DNA of 64,000 nucleotides from Hypericum androsaemum (Eukaryota > Streptophyta > Magnoliopsida > Malpighiales > Hypericaceae): assembly GCA_963995505.1 (NCBI GenBank), contig OZ023195.1, forward strand, positions 4,980,109-5,044,108. The letters run 5' to 3'. A program made the translations under genes and the position numbers. The number at the start of each line of letters is the position of its first letter. Position 1 is the stretch's first letter. This document shows positions 46,927 through 60,039 of this stretch, in pieces. The notes beneath the pieces are model-generated. The model was not told the DNA's origin. It did no database searches and saw only the letters and a program-made list of their open reading frames with translations.

Positions 46927-49900
46927 TATGAAGTAATTAGTTTTCTTGGTTTCGAGTATAATATATTAACATGAAGATTGACATAATCTCGTAATTTAGA
47001 TTCCATTAAAGTCTTACAAAAGGAAAAATATAATTAGGAAAATCGCTTTTAAATATGGCGAAGAATGAGGAACTAGGTTCATTAGATAAGAAAATAATAG
47101 AAAAGTCAAATAAAAGGCAGTCTCATGCAACATATATATTGTACTTATCTTGATGGGACTAATTAAAACCAATTATAAAGTAGATTTCCAAAATATTGTA
47201 GTAGATACACCTGTTACTTTTCTCCATGGGAAGGATTCTGTATGGTTTAATTAATGAGGACTTCCATGATCGTTTATGGGTATTAAATTGGAAGACTCCT
47301 ATTATAATCCCACTTGTGGGAAGTAAGAGAAATGATATTCCATCCTTAATGAGGGGATAAAGGATAAAATATTAACTGTTATAGAGAAAGTCAAAGAAGG
47401 ATGTGGATGCAATCACCTGGGAGGAAAGGAAAATGATGCTAAATTTTTTTAACAAATTATCTTGAAATGAATATATAACGTTGTTTCGGTGGAAAGGGAT
47501 TATATTTGAATTTTCTTTAAAATATTGTGGGTTCTAATTTTGAGATTGGAAAAGAAATCATTATTAATATGACTTGAAATATTCAACTCTATATAACAAT
47601 TATTTAGATGAAAAATATGCATATCTAACATTATTTTACTACACCAATTAATAAGGAGTGGACTCGTGACTTATATAAAAAAAAAGTAAGTGGACTCATG
47701 CATTGTTCTCGACTAAGGGATTAGATAATATTCAAATATATGTAAAAAGGTTACAGACGTTACATTACATTAGGGTGCCTAGTCACATCCACCACAGAAT
47801 TAAATATACAAGTTCTTTAGAGAAATTAAATATAAAAGTTCATATCCATATACAAATTGTGATTATTCAGCACTTGAAATGAAGCTTCTTTGTTATTATC
47901 CTCCACCCACATGATTACAAAAATAACTTTTTTTAGGAATGGTTTTAAAATAGTAGATATCCGAGTGTTTTGGACAGTACGAAATTGTATATGCAATTGA
48001 CGTTGTACTTGATTGCATATGTAATCTTGGCTTAGTATTTTGGTGGGTTATTTTTTAAACCCAGGTAAACATTTATCTGTAATTATTCTTACTTTTTAAT
48101 ACAAATCTACTTATAAAAAAAAGAATATTAAAGAAGTGGGCAATGACTTATCAAAAAGAGTGAGCAATGAGGTAAGCTAAGCATATTATATGCTAACCAG
48201 AGTCTTCGACGAGATCTTGGCATATCTTTTTAGGACAGGCAAAACCTATATTATGTACCCCAAAAGCATAGGTTTGCATGTAAATAAGTTTTTTTTTTGA
48301 ACACATCATGTAAATAAGTTCAAGACGGTTGTACTTGCAAAGAAATTTTTTTTATTAAATATATAATATTGTGTATTCTCAAATGCTCAAATTTTTTATG
48401 ATAAATAAAATTTATTAATATTAATATTTACACATAAGTATTTAAACTCGTGATCTTTTAATTAAATTAGATTAATTTTATTATTAGTTAATCTATTTGT
48501 TGGTTAATCGTCAATGTTATATATTATAGTATGGCACAGTTAAAGCATTGGCGTTGGACAGTTGTACTTGTTGGGGCCCAATTCCTACAAACTTAGCAGA
48601 CACGTTAGAATCCCATTAGATTGTGTTGTTATTCCTTTGTCTCTAGCCAAGATCTTCCATTGGTGGACTTGTTCCTGAAATGGATCTCTCATGCTAATCA
48701 GTTCCCCACTCCTTTAAATTTAATGCGTTTAGGCAGAAAAAAGAATTCCAAGTAGTCCCTTAACCTATAAGCTAATTAGTTTTTTAGAAATTATAAACTA
48801 ATTAGTTGGACGGATTGCGAAATACCCTTAACTTAATAGCACAAAAGGTAGTAATATTTAACAGAGATATAAAAGTTTAAATCTTTGATTGGTTGGGTGG
48901 GTTTGTTACTTGGTTTGTTCACTACAATTGATTAATAGATTGATGGGTTTCAGCTAAATTCACTTGGCTCAACTTTTTTTTTAAATTTCTCTCAACTAAG
49001 GTTTTAATACTCTGATAGTTTGGATTCAAAATTTTCTGGTCAAACTAAAACAATTTTTGCATTGTTATGTAAGTGTTAGTTGGTCGTTGACATCCCGATT
49101 CTCATCTCTTAATCCCTCATATCATTCTCTCTCTTCATCTGGACAAATCCACGAGGATCTCAAATTTGTGTGCTCCTAGGAGCCCACAAAAGAATGCCAA
49201 TGTTGACCATGGGATTGAAATAAGAGAGAACATATTTGATCAGCTGTCACGTACAAAATTTATTTTTTATAAAGGTCAGGTGCTATGCTAATGGTCTACG
49301 AGAAGAAAAGGTTTTGAGTTTGGAATAAGTGACTGTTTGTAGTCAGATAATAAAAAGTTTGTACTTTAATTAATCCATGTTCCAAGTTAAATTACTGCAT
49401 TTTTTTTAAATTGTGATTCATTTTGCCCATTACAGCTGCACACCAGGTTTTACCAAAAAGAATTGGTAACATATGCATATTAATATGAAAATTTTAACCC
49501 ACCAAAAATGAATTGTATCTAGCATTGACTTCAGTATAACCGATTTTTTTTCTTAATAACACAACGGTATTAAATACTTAATATATGGTACTATTGGTAT
49601 ACCGGTATCATTGTACTAAATTATTTGTTACATGGTATCCAAAAATTTATATATCGTGTCAAAATTTTCAAAAATTTTAACCGACTCGTATACATCTCCC
49701 ATAAAAATAACCACGCTTGCAGGAGATGTAAAGCCGAATTTATAATTTGTTGATAGTGATTTTATTAAATTAGTTGTAGAGGTAAAAGCAAAAGACGATT
49801 GTATAAGATCAGATCAAGAAGAAGCGAAGAAACCTCGTTTACACCGTGGTGCCTTTAGTCACATCATAACCGAAGAGACGGACAAAATTTTAAAAAAAAT

Positions 49901-50020
49901 CACCTGTGAAGTTTCCTTTTTTTAGGACAAGTCCGTGAAGTTTCCTGATGGTGCAACTTAGCTCCATACATTAACATCACACAACTTATGTCTAATCGGA
50001 AAATAATAGCATGTTATTTA
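46927..50020. other. AT-rich intergenic DNA, no gene seen
   Basis: This contains the promoter of the zinc-finger gene (a TATATAT run near 47130 is a candidate TATA) and about 3 kb of AT-rich DNA with no gene. Near 48410-48500 (minus) and 48840-48900 (plus) are phrases like GAGTTTAAATAC and AGTTTAAATCTTTG that could be old SINE scraps. Confidence 0.45.
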
Positions 50021-51419
50021 TAAATAGTTAGGATAAGTTCATTTTAGTATCCTATAATTTTATCTATTTTGCATGGAGTACCATGTGGTTCTAAATTGGT
50101 ATTTTAGTACCATGTGGTTGACCACCAATTTTTCGGGCAGGTCCAGGGCAACTATCCGTCCAAACCCGCCTGAAACGACGTCGTTTTGAGACGACGTGGA
50201 AGACACATGGCAAAAGACTTTCTTAAGTTAAAGCTGACGTAGATCGTGATAAATTATATATTTGGTCCCTAATTTATTTATATAATTTTGAAATCCCTTT
50301 TATTTCTATCTCTCCCCTCCTCCTTTCTTCTCTACAAGCTTCTTTCAATCGAGACCCGTCCTCCACACGCGCTGGCCCTAGCCTCCGTGAAGCCGGTCCC
50401 AGCTCGGCTTTCCGGGCTCCTTCGTCCTCCACGCCGCTGGCCCCAACTCGGCATCCTCCGTCCTTCACGAGCAACTCATCCTCCACTTCGCTCCTCGACG
50501 GCCCCAGCTTTCTGACGCACTCCGGCCCCAGATTCTTTGTCACGTCCTCCACCACCGTCGTTCCGCAGTGTTTCATCGTGCTTCCTTCAAGTCCTTCGGC
50601 ATAGCGTTCCTTCGTGCTTCCTTCAGCGAGAACATCTCCTAAAAAAATTGCTTCCTGAGGGCACAGTCCGACAATACCCAACTGAAACCTAAAGGTTTGT
50701 TCTTTCCTTCTCCTCAATATCCCCAGCTTCTGGGTTTCCTTTTCCCCATCATTTTTCCTAGCTTCTGGGTTTCCTTTTCCCAATCCTTTTCCCCAGCTTC
50801 TGGGTTTATAACTTTTGATTTTTCTCTTGAAAGATTAATTAGCCAGTTAATTTTGATATGGGTTTCTTTCACAATCCAACGACAACGACAACGACGAAGC
50901 AGCTGCAAAATTTAGGGCCAGCACGTCTACTCTGTTCAGACAACAGTATTTATGGGTGATGTCCAGGCGGAAAGATTGATGCTTTGAATCGATTGAATTG
51001 TTTTGTTTTGGGGTGAGGAAATCCCAATCGGCTGGCTCGATCTAATACTCCTGACACCGGTGATTGAAGAAGCTTGACGACAGCGATGTTAATTGGGTTG
51101 CCAGAACTAACGAGTAGATGATCTGCAATTTGGGAAACAAATATTTTTAATTTAAAAAATATTCAAATTAGGGATTGAATATGTAATTTATCACGGTCCG
51201 CGTCAGCTTTAACTTAAGAAAAATTTTCTCCACGTGTCTTCCACGTTGTCTCAAAACGACGTCATTTCTGGCGGGTTTGGACGGGTAGCTGCCTCAGACC
51301 TGTCTGAAAAATTGGTGGTCGACCATAGAGTACTAAAATACCAATTTAGAGCCACGTGGTACTCCAGGCAAAATGGGTGAAACTACATGGTACTAAAATA
51401 AACTTATCCCTAAATAGTT
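50021..51419. mobile_element. Non-autonomous Mutator-like element, Pack-MULE-like
   Basis: TAAATAGTT stands at 50021-50029 and 51411-51419, a 9-bp target duplication. The element between (50030-51410) starts AGGATAAGTT and ends with the near-perfect complement AACTTATCCC. Terminal inverted repeats extend about 260 bp, through ACCATGTGGTT, the ACGACGTCGTTTT-type motif and GGTCCCTAATTT. The inside (about 50290-51140) is not repeated at the ends and is richer in GC; part resembles a 5' UTR or exon. It also holds a short minisatellite (CTTCTGGGTTTCCTTTTCCC, about four imperfect units, 50725-50810). There is no transposase. The inside may be captured host sequence but I cannot name a source. Confidence 0.82.
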
Positions 51420-54388
51420 TAGGTGGTTTTAGGGTTCTAGTTTCCACCTCCCCAAAATATTATTTTACCCTAATTTTTTGGCTTCGAGATTATCACATTA
51501 CTAGTTTCAAGTATTATGAACTTGTTTATAAAAATATGAAAAATTCACACATCTATTGTGCTAATGTCTTGGGTTAGATATAGAAAATTTTACATCATAA
51601 AAAAAAATATAGAGATTTTAATATTGTATCACAGTAGTTAATATTGTAACTCATTGTTGTTCACACGACTCACGTTTTATGCCACATAACAAAGTCAAAT
51701 CGTGTACAAACTTTGGCTAGAAAGGTTTTATTTGAAAGGGAATGTTGAGATTATAACATTGTTAGTTGTAAGTGTGCTAGAATTGTTTATGAGCGTTAAC
51801 AAACTCATCAATCAATTGTTTTAAAGTTTTGAGTTGAATGTCAAGATTAGAACATGGACATTTTTTATAATAAGATTTCCAAATAAAATTTATTTACTCA
51901 AAATTTACAAAAATTTTAACTTTGTCTTCCTTGTGCAAGTTCAAGCAGATTTTCCGATATAAGAAAAGGTCAGGGTTGGCCAGAATTGAATAAGGCATGC
52001 ATGTATAGAAATTAAAAGCACATGTTACAAACTTTACTTGCATCAATTTCCTAGCAAACTAGACAACGTAATTGATTGTACTGTAACATGGAACATGGTG
52101 ATGGGAAGGATACCAAATTCTAGATAGTGGGCTGTCAGTTCGATATGTAAACTAAAAGAGCACAAGATCTCGCTGAATAGTCGTTTTTTTATAAGTAAAA
52201 TTTTCATTTTACCAAATTCATTACACCCCAAAGAATTCAAAGCAGTTGCAATAGAAATCTCCAACGCTCGGGTACTCTTTTCTTCTACGGCGGTTTTTTC
52301 GAAAAATTTTATAATATCAAGATTTTAACGAGGTATATGCAACTACAATTTTATATTAATTCGAGAAAATTCTGCGCTCGTTATATGTACTTTGTAAATA
52401 TTACTATTATCAATAAATTTTTCTTATAAAAAAATTCAAACCAAATAGACTCCTCTAGTGGTTATACAAGATATATAGCAAGTCAGCAAATTTACCTATT
52501 CAACTCTAAAAACAAAATTAGGTCTCGCTAAACTCTTTCCAAGTTAAAACTGATTGGATTGGGATCTAGAAAATGGTAGGTAGGTTAATCTATTGATTAA
52601 AATGTGAACATCAAAGTATCAATCTATGAGATAACCAGCAGCCACACAATATTGACCGGAACAACAAAAGTTGAGGCTACCACTCATATTTAACAAGTTT
52701 CGAGCGTATAAATTATAAGATAATGAGCATGTTTTTCCCGTAATTACTATTTTGGTGCTCCCACAATCGAATTTGCTTTTGACAAACAAAAACTTCATTG
52801 ACGTGTCAATAAATATTTAATCCGTAGATACCTCACATGACCATCCACATATAAGCTCATTATATAATAAGTTGAACTTTATTTACCAATTATTTTAAGA
52901 ATTTAAATTCAATACAAACATTCTATATTATAACACAAATCAGTAACCTCAATCCTACAAAATTCAACGCCGCCCTTTAAGTTAACAGTCCAAAGAAGAT
53001 AATGTTGCGGGGAGATTTAAAAAAATGAATCGAAAAGGATTAAGTTAATATTACTTTTGGAAAATTCAGTCAATGGAGGGTATAGTGATACCTGACGTCA
53101 GTGTAATAATTATTGATGGATGTGACGGTGAAATTTTGATTAACTCAATAATCTACCAAGAAAGTTTTCAACTTAAATTAATGGGCAAACGACTTCTCCT
53201 CTTTTATGTCTTGACTTGGAAGGAATTCTCCCCACCAAAAATACTTCAAAGGAAATCAACATAAGACAGCTTAAGATGATAAGTACAAGTTCCCTTAACT
53301 AAGAAGGCAGAAAAACAAAATCAAAGTTTGAGCCGGAATGTTTTTAAGTTTGACGAATTTCAGCCCGTAACCAAATACACAAAGAGATGAAGTTTTCCTT
53401 ACCTACCGTCTTTTGATTTGTAGACTGAACAATGAATGATTCAGGCCATAGTATCATGTGTACGTTTACATTTCTGAATTTGAACAATGCAAGTTTGAAA
53501 ATTGTATATTGAACAAGAAGTATTACCTGTATTCAGATATCTACTGAATCGATTAAAATAAAAAATAGCTCTAACGGATTAAAATAACATTGCGTAGTTG
53601 ACATGATAAAGCAGTGGAAAGATTTTTACATTGGTTATAAAGACAAAGGAATCGTCAATGGTGATCTTGCTTTTGGATCCAAATTAAAAAAAAGGGCTCA
53701 AAGACTAATCCATCGGTCCACAAACAGAAACTTCATCGGCACGAGGCGGACTTTCTGATATCAGCCAAGAGTGAAGCATAACTCTAGCTCCAAGAACATA
53801 TACTTTTCAATTTGGATAACACACCATTTTCCATTATAAAATGGTAAGCGCACACCTTAATTTCTAAAATCGGTTTCACTGTTTATGAGAAAAATAGGGT
53901 TCTAGTCCTCGCCAATCTCATACTCCGCTATGGTAATAAGATAAAGAAATATTCGGATCAAAGCTCACTGTGCAAAGGTCCTACCAGGCGCGAAGATTTC
54001 GTGGCCGGATTGAGCACTTACCATACTTGCAAGCTCAAGAAAGTTGCAGACAAAATGGCAGATATCAACTTACGGCTCTTGAACTCCTCTCTGCATCTAA
54101 TAAACGGATTTCGAACTGTTAACAATCGGGTAAGGATTATACATGAGCAGTTTTGGTACACGTGAACGTTCGAGATACACACGGGAAAAAAGATCGAGAT
54201 ATATCCGAGGAAAAGAAATTGCAGTTTCAAATATCACCAGCTGCTACCTACGACATCATCAGTACGAACAATCAAGTGATCTTGGTTGGGTACAGTACAA
54301 CAAATGAACATCAGATTCATGGGTGGTTAGGAAGGGATCGAGCTTCGCAACGCTAAACAGAGGAAGATCCCACGCCCGCTTACAGTTT
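51420..54388. other. AT-rich intergenic DNA, no gene seen
   Basis: Nothing is supported here besides the probable 3' UTR of the SAM-domain gene in the last 300 bases. Open frames are short and AT-rich. Confidence 0.5.
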
Positions 54389-57053
54389 TTAATGCTGCCG
54401 ACTGGAACGGGGGAGCAATGCAAGGAGAATCTTTTTTCTTGGACCCTGGGGAAAAGGAAAAAAAATCTATGAAGGCTAAATAATATTCAGTGATAAAACT
54501 GTTCCTAATGGACTCGAAAATAACACAAAACAAACTAAAAAGGGACCAAGAAATAGAATTGTAGATTGCTGGGTGGTATATATGATGCATTGCACTCAAA
54601 ATGTTGTATATGATTCTAGTTTCGACGTGATAAGATCAGCAACATAGATGTCAAACTACTCTGATAACTCGTTGGACTTGGAGGTAGATAACTTCAGCAA
54701 ATTAAAACGCCCGGTATTGGGAAAGAACTGAAAAGGTTACCATAGGTATTCCCAGCTCTTTAAGGTCACTATCCTGCATCTGTTTCAATGCACTCAAGTC
54801 CACCTGTAAGGGAGATTCCACGAATTAGATAGGATACCAGCAGATACAGTATGATATTAGCTACGTTATCCCAGCCACTAGTCTCAATTTACAAAATATT
54901 GGCAGAAACATCGCGAACCCCCTGAGCAGGGTTTAACACACTTTTGCTTCTTCATCCTTGCCTTTTGCAGGCACATATGTCCTCATTTTCCCCTCATTCA
55001 AGTTAAACTATTAGTTTTGTGCTCATTTCAGTAGGATGCACTCCGATCATAATGAATTTAGGACTCCGCATCCAGTCCAAACATGCTCCCAACAGAAGTG
55101 CTTAAGCTCTTGATCTATGACCTAGATGCCATGTCACATTTGACAACTTCGACTCTCCATATTTTTCAAACAAGGTTGGAGAAAAAACATGTAAGCCCCA
55201 GAAATGAAACATGGAAGAGCATAAAATGTGAACAATCGCTATTTTTGCAGTTTTTCGTTACTCCTTTCCCTTTATCAAATTCAACAAAGTCATGGCACAA
55301 TCTCCAACTATTAGATGGAACAAGAAAATTAATCTGAAGGGATAATCATGAGATATACTTACTTCCTCAGCCTTGAAAAAAACAGCATATTTCTCCAACC
55401 CCAAAGAATTCAACAACCCTTCAACTGTTTGGTACTCGTCACCCTATACACCCACATTTTAGTAAAGATGTTAGCATAAGCTAATAAATCACTATTGATA
55501 AATACCCAGAAAACAACCTATCCCAAAATATAGTTAGACAACAGATCCTTCACAGTGCAGAACAATATAAGCAGAAGTGAGAAAGGTTCTGAAGACCAAT
55601 AATGATTAATGATCACTGATTAAGGACGAACAAATACAGGTGGCAAGCTCTAAATCACAAAATCCTACTTTTCCGAAAGCAATTGAAACGCATACATCAA
55701 GTAGGCTTGGGTTTGACCTAGAATTCATGAATTGAATACATTATGATCAGCTTTCATTTGAGTAGCATTTAACTATAACCTGGAAAGGCAAATAGGGTAC
55801 CATCGTACCATGTATGATCTCTTCTGCACACATCCACTGGGTGAAGGAAAATGCGCAATTTCTGATACCGTGGGCTTAGATGGTATGCCAGGAAGTGCAG
55901 AACTCGATATGAATGATTTGGAACTATTCGCAGACCTTGGACCATCAAGAACATCTCTACTAACATACGAAGCTGCTCCCAAGGTGTCATATCTTCTTCT
56001 TAGTGGTACTCGGTCGGGTTCAGCCACTTTTCGGGTTGGTGACAAACCCCGAGAACCACTAACAACTGCTGTGGGAGACCTTCGCCGTATGTGATCCAAA
56101 GTCCATGGATTATTGGAAATCATGGATGAGCTTATCACGGGCAGGCCTTCTGAATTTCTAGCATGAGGGAATCTCCCTAACAAACCAGAGTCCTTACTCT
56201 CGAGCATGCGCTGCCATACATCTGGATAACCATAAGCAGGAGAAACTCGAGCAGGAACTGGAGGCGGTGCCATCCGAGAGAGCTTCTCTCGGAGGTCCAC
56301 ATTACTCCGGTCATCGCCACTTTGGACCCTTTTGGACACACTTTTCTCCATGAGCTTGAATCGAAGGTCGTACTTGTCAATACCAACATCTTAATTCCAT
56401 CAAACACACCAAAAAGTCAGCTACAGAGAATTCAATCCGAAACACTCAGAAAAAAAAAACAGGTACATCGCAGTCCACGTTTACCTTCCATCATGCCAAC
56501 ACTCAAACTTCTTCCATAACTTTCATCTTTCCGCCTGCAATGACACACAACCAAGCACACAATTTTGTCAAACACAGGAAAACGTCCCTACGCCGAACAA
56601 CAACACAGCTCGTATTCAGAATTTAAACCTAAGTTCAAACACAATTTCCGCGAAGTACAAAGTAAAAAAAGAAATACGAAACGCCAAAGACGAGCACCTC
56701 TTGTTGTTGCTAATTAGAGTTGTAAATGGCCAGGAATCAACATTACGACCGCTCCCTAGTCTATCCAGGGCCGATCGCTTGCTCCCAGGCCCCCGCAACA
56801 TATCCGAGTCCATATCCGACGCCGTACCAGCTGCTCTCTTAACCACCTGCACACATCGAAGAAGATTAAAAAAAGGTCAGTAGAAGAAAACGGAGAAACG
56901 CGATACTAAACCAGCTCGAAGTAGCTGAGGCGTCGAAGAAACCCTAATCGGATACCGAAAACAGAAATTAGAACAGAAGATGGGAAGAGATGTTTTTACC
57001 AGGCCGCTTTCGCCTGGAGTTACCGCGACGCGGCTTCTGGAGGTCTCCGCCGT
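54389..57053 (-). CDS. SAM-domain protein, start codon uncertain
   Basis: Seven exons (57000-57053 from the first codon chosen, 56698-56846, 56485-56534, 55809-56389, 55363-55443, 54741-54803, 54389-54445) join to about 344 residues. N-terminal part: SRSRVAVTPGESG, then VVKRAAGTASDMDSD, GSKRSALDRLG and DKYDLRFKLM. A long Pro/Ser/Arg-rich region follows, with NPWTLDHIRRRSP and SGSRGLSPTRKV. The C-terminal sterile alpha motif has VEGLLNSLGLEKYAVFFKAEEVDLSALKQMQD (split here over exons 5 and 6), LKELGIPMGPRKKILLAL, and then stops. SAM domains bind proteins or RNA; the role of this plant group is not known to me. In relatives I remember ATG-GCG-GAG at the N-terminus, but here the codon is ACG and no ATG precedes it nearby. 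The first in-frame ATG after it is in exon 2 (56813). Confidence 0.75.
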
Positions 57054-57908
57054 GTACGCGACGGAGAGATCACCACCGGCCAAATCGGAGGTTAAGTGAA
57101 CGCGCCTCTTCTCTTTCGCGCGGGAGAAAAAAATGGGGATCTTAACCCTAATTCGAGCTTTAAACTTGCTACGGAGCAGAAATAGAGAGAGAGAGAGAGA
57201 GAGCTCTCTCGTGTGGAAAGAATCGGGAAGGTCGGTGCGCCCTGTTATTTGGTTTTGTTTTGGGAAGGGACGAGCCGGGAGGAGAATGTGAAAGGACGCT
57301 CTGGACGACCTGTCGTACGCGGGAGAGCGTGTGAGAAGCCCATAAAGAGCCATCACATTTTGAATATTTTTGTGTTGTTTTTGTTAATTTCACAAATAAA
57401 CATGTTCTTTCTCGCACTGGTTGGAAATAGTTTAACTTTTGTTTTTCTAAGATAAATTTTACGTTACTAATTATCCTATGTTAAAATTTGAACTTTATAT
57501 TTTCTTCAAATTCTTTTGTGTTATTAAATTAAAATTCTTTTTTTTCTAGATCACAGTCCACACGTTTGGAACAAGACTATTGTGACCTAGCTACTTGCAA
57601 GCACAATAATGTAGTTATTCGTACTGAGATTACATTTAGTTTAACAAAGTAATCTTAACACAAAAAAAGAGTCGTATAAATTTTTTTTTACTGTAAATAT
57701 ATCACGAGACTGAAGATTGTTACGATGAGTCAAAAAATTGATATCTTTAGAGTTTTTATAAATTATCCAAAGTCTACTGCCAATTAGTGGGAGGAGTTCT
57801 TTAACTTGCTTTCGTGCCGTTAAGTAGGGGATCATGCAACAACAATAGCAATTACCTACAGATTAATTTGCTCATTTCCAATCAAAAACCTAAAAAAAAA
57901 CAAATTGA
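57054..57908. other. Upstream region of the SAM-domain gene and spacer
   Basis: A GA dinucleotide run (57184-57203) lies in the probable 5' UTR on the coding strand (as CT). An in-frame extension to an ATG at 57356 is open but reads as low-complexity, unlikely protein. The rest is AT-rich with no gene. Confidence 0.45.
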
Positions 57909-59961
57909 TAAATTTTTGGGAAAATGACAGATAAGAACCCTGTGGTTTCACATTTTCACAACGGGGTACCCTGTGGTTTTAAATTGGTAATTTAGTCCAT
58001 GTGGTTTTCGAAAATTTTCTCGAGCAAGTCCAGAGTAGCTACCCATCCATATGGTCTTCGAACGACGTGGTTTTTGGTCCTACATGGCGGACACGTGAGT
58101 AACGTGGTTAATTACATATTTAGTCTCCTAATTTATTTATATTTTTTCAAATAACCCTTTATTTAAATATATATATCCTTTCATCCCTACCCCCTCCTCC
58201 TCCTTCACTAACCCCTACCATCCAAACACGTTCATATCTATATCTCTGCTTACCTTCCCCTCCTGATAACTTCTTCTTCCCTTGTCTTCCAACGCCACCT
58301 AAAACCGAAAAACAAACAAAACCCAGTCCTTCCTCCATCTTCTTCCCCCTCTCTCCCCCTATTAGAACCATCCATATGTATATTCTGAATCAAGCAACGA
58401 CCCATTAAACAGCAACCAAGCGTCTCCAAAACCTACCAACTCAATTTCACAAATTTCCCGAGAGGAGAGAGAGAGAGAGAGAGAGGAGAGAGATGATGAG
58501 GCGGGGGTAGATGATGGCGGTAGGGTGCTTTACTGATGCTTGGGGTGTCGTTGGAGCAGATTGGAGTGGGAATTTCATAGGAATGTGTTTGATTTAACCG
58601 ACGCCATCATCGTCGAGCTTGCTGACCACGAGATCTCTGCCCTCCAGAGGTAATTCCTGAGGTGGACGGACCCCGTCCTAGACTCGATAATTAGGGCGAG
58701 GGAGGCAAGGATGTAGATGAAGGTAGAGGAGAGGAAGAAGATGAAGGGGCTCGGAGGGAGAAGGTAATTAAATAATAGATTGTTTAAAAAAAATATAAAT
58801 AAATTAGGAATTAAATAGGTAATTAGCCATGTTACAAGTCAACAATAACTTATCCAGCTCGGTACCCACGTGTCTGCCACGTCTAAGAGTGAGCATTCGG
58901 ATTATCTGAATCCGAATTCCGTACTATCCGAACTGGATATTTTACTATCCAAGTCCAAATCCGAATAATGAATTATCCGAATCTGAATATCCATACTTTT
59001 TTCGGATTCGGACTCGGATAATCTGAACTATCCGAAATAATACAACTGATTTTAAAAAATAACAAAGAAAAGATACAACTACTTCAAGAACTTCGACGAG
59101 AGACACTTGATCTTTTTCTTCTGGGTCTCAACACAACTAATAGTTCCTCCCTCTCTTCTTCAAAAAAAAAAATAGTTCCTCCCGATCATAATAAAAAATA
59201 TATTCAACAATGGGCCTAGGAGAATAAGGAAAAAATCTAACTATAGGACTAGGAAAATAAGGAAAATTTTTTAACAAATATATTCAGGCTGCAACTATCC
59301 AACAAAGCAGAGAAATTGCAGCAAAACACCAGAAGAAGAAAAACACCAAGTTCATCGCTAACAAGAAAACAAGTCTGCAGAATCCGGTGAAGAAGATCCA
59401 GCAGCCACAAGATCGAAGACGAAGGTTTGTCTTCTCACCAAGAACCAAACACAACCAGAGACAGATTTAGGGTGTCGACGATTTTTTCCTTTAGGATTTT
59501 AGGTGATTATGATTTGGTTAGGTTTGGGTTTCTAAATCAAGTGATGGAAGAGTGAGGATACTAGACTTAACTTTTCAGCCCAGGTTTCACTAAAAACATT
59601 CAGCCCAGGCCCATCTAATAGTTCGGATAATCCGAATTCTTATTTTTGTTATCCGAATCTAAATCCGAATTAAAAACTTCGGATAATCCAAATCCGAATC
59701 CGAATAGTAAATTATCTGAATCCGAATCCAAAAAAATATTCAAATTCGGACATCAGATATCGGATTAAATGCTCACTCCTAGCCACGTCGGACAAAAAAT
59801 GACGTCGTTTGGGCACTATATAGACGACCAGCTGCTCCGGACTTGCCCGAAATGTTTTTTGATAACCACAGGGACCGAATTACCAATTTAAAACCATAGG
59901 GTATCCCGTTGTGAGAACGTGAAATTACAAGGTACTTATCTGTCCTTTTTCCTAAATTTTT
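57909..59961. mobile_element. Mutator-like element interrupted by a hAT-like insertion
   Basis: TAAATTTTT at 57909-57917 and 59953-59961 is a 9-bp target duplication. The element (57918-59952) begins GGGAAAATGACAGATAAG and ends with the near complement CTTATCTGTCCTTTTTCC. Inverted repeats of about 240 bp follow: CCCTGTGGTTTTAAATTGGTAATT on the left, its complement on the right, and GGACACGTG and CGACGT motifs. The order and several phrases match the element at 50.0-51.4 kb, so they are one family. The middle (58170-58770) is pyrimidine-rich with a GA run (58463-58494) and may be captured sequence. The right repeat is split by the insertion at 58884-59781. Confidence 0.75.
58876..59789. mobile_element. 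hAT-like element with 8-bp target duplication
   Basis: GCCACGTC flanks it at 58876-58883 and 59782-59789. The ends are TAAGAGTGAGCATT (58884) and the complement of TAGGAGTGAGCATT (ending 59781). Both subterminal regions (about 150 bp) are dense with CCGAA/TTCGG units such as ATTATCCGAATCTGAATATCC. An 8-bp duplication and short ends are hallmarks of hAT elements. There is no transposase. The middle (59040-59600) is unassigned. Confidence 0.82.
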
Positions 59962-60039
59962 TACACTTACAAACACAACCTAACAACTTTCCACAACCAA
60001 TGTATTAAAATTAAACCTAACAATGTTTTTATTCTTTAG

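Noticed and set aside
50274..50783. 169-codon open frame on the minus strand inside the 50-kb MULE
   Set aside because: It runs from the inverted repeat into the interior, is charged and low in complexity, and matches no family. The element has no sign of a coding gene.
56877..57356. N-terminal extension of the SAM-domain protein to the ATG at 57356
   Set aside because: The frame is open, but it reads through a dinucleotide repeat and gives low-complexity, basic sequence unlike the family.
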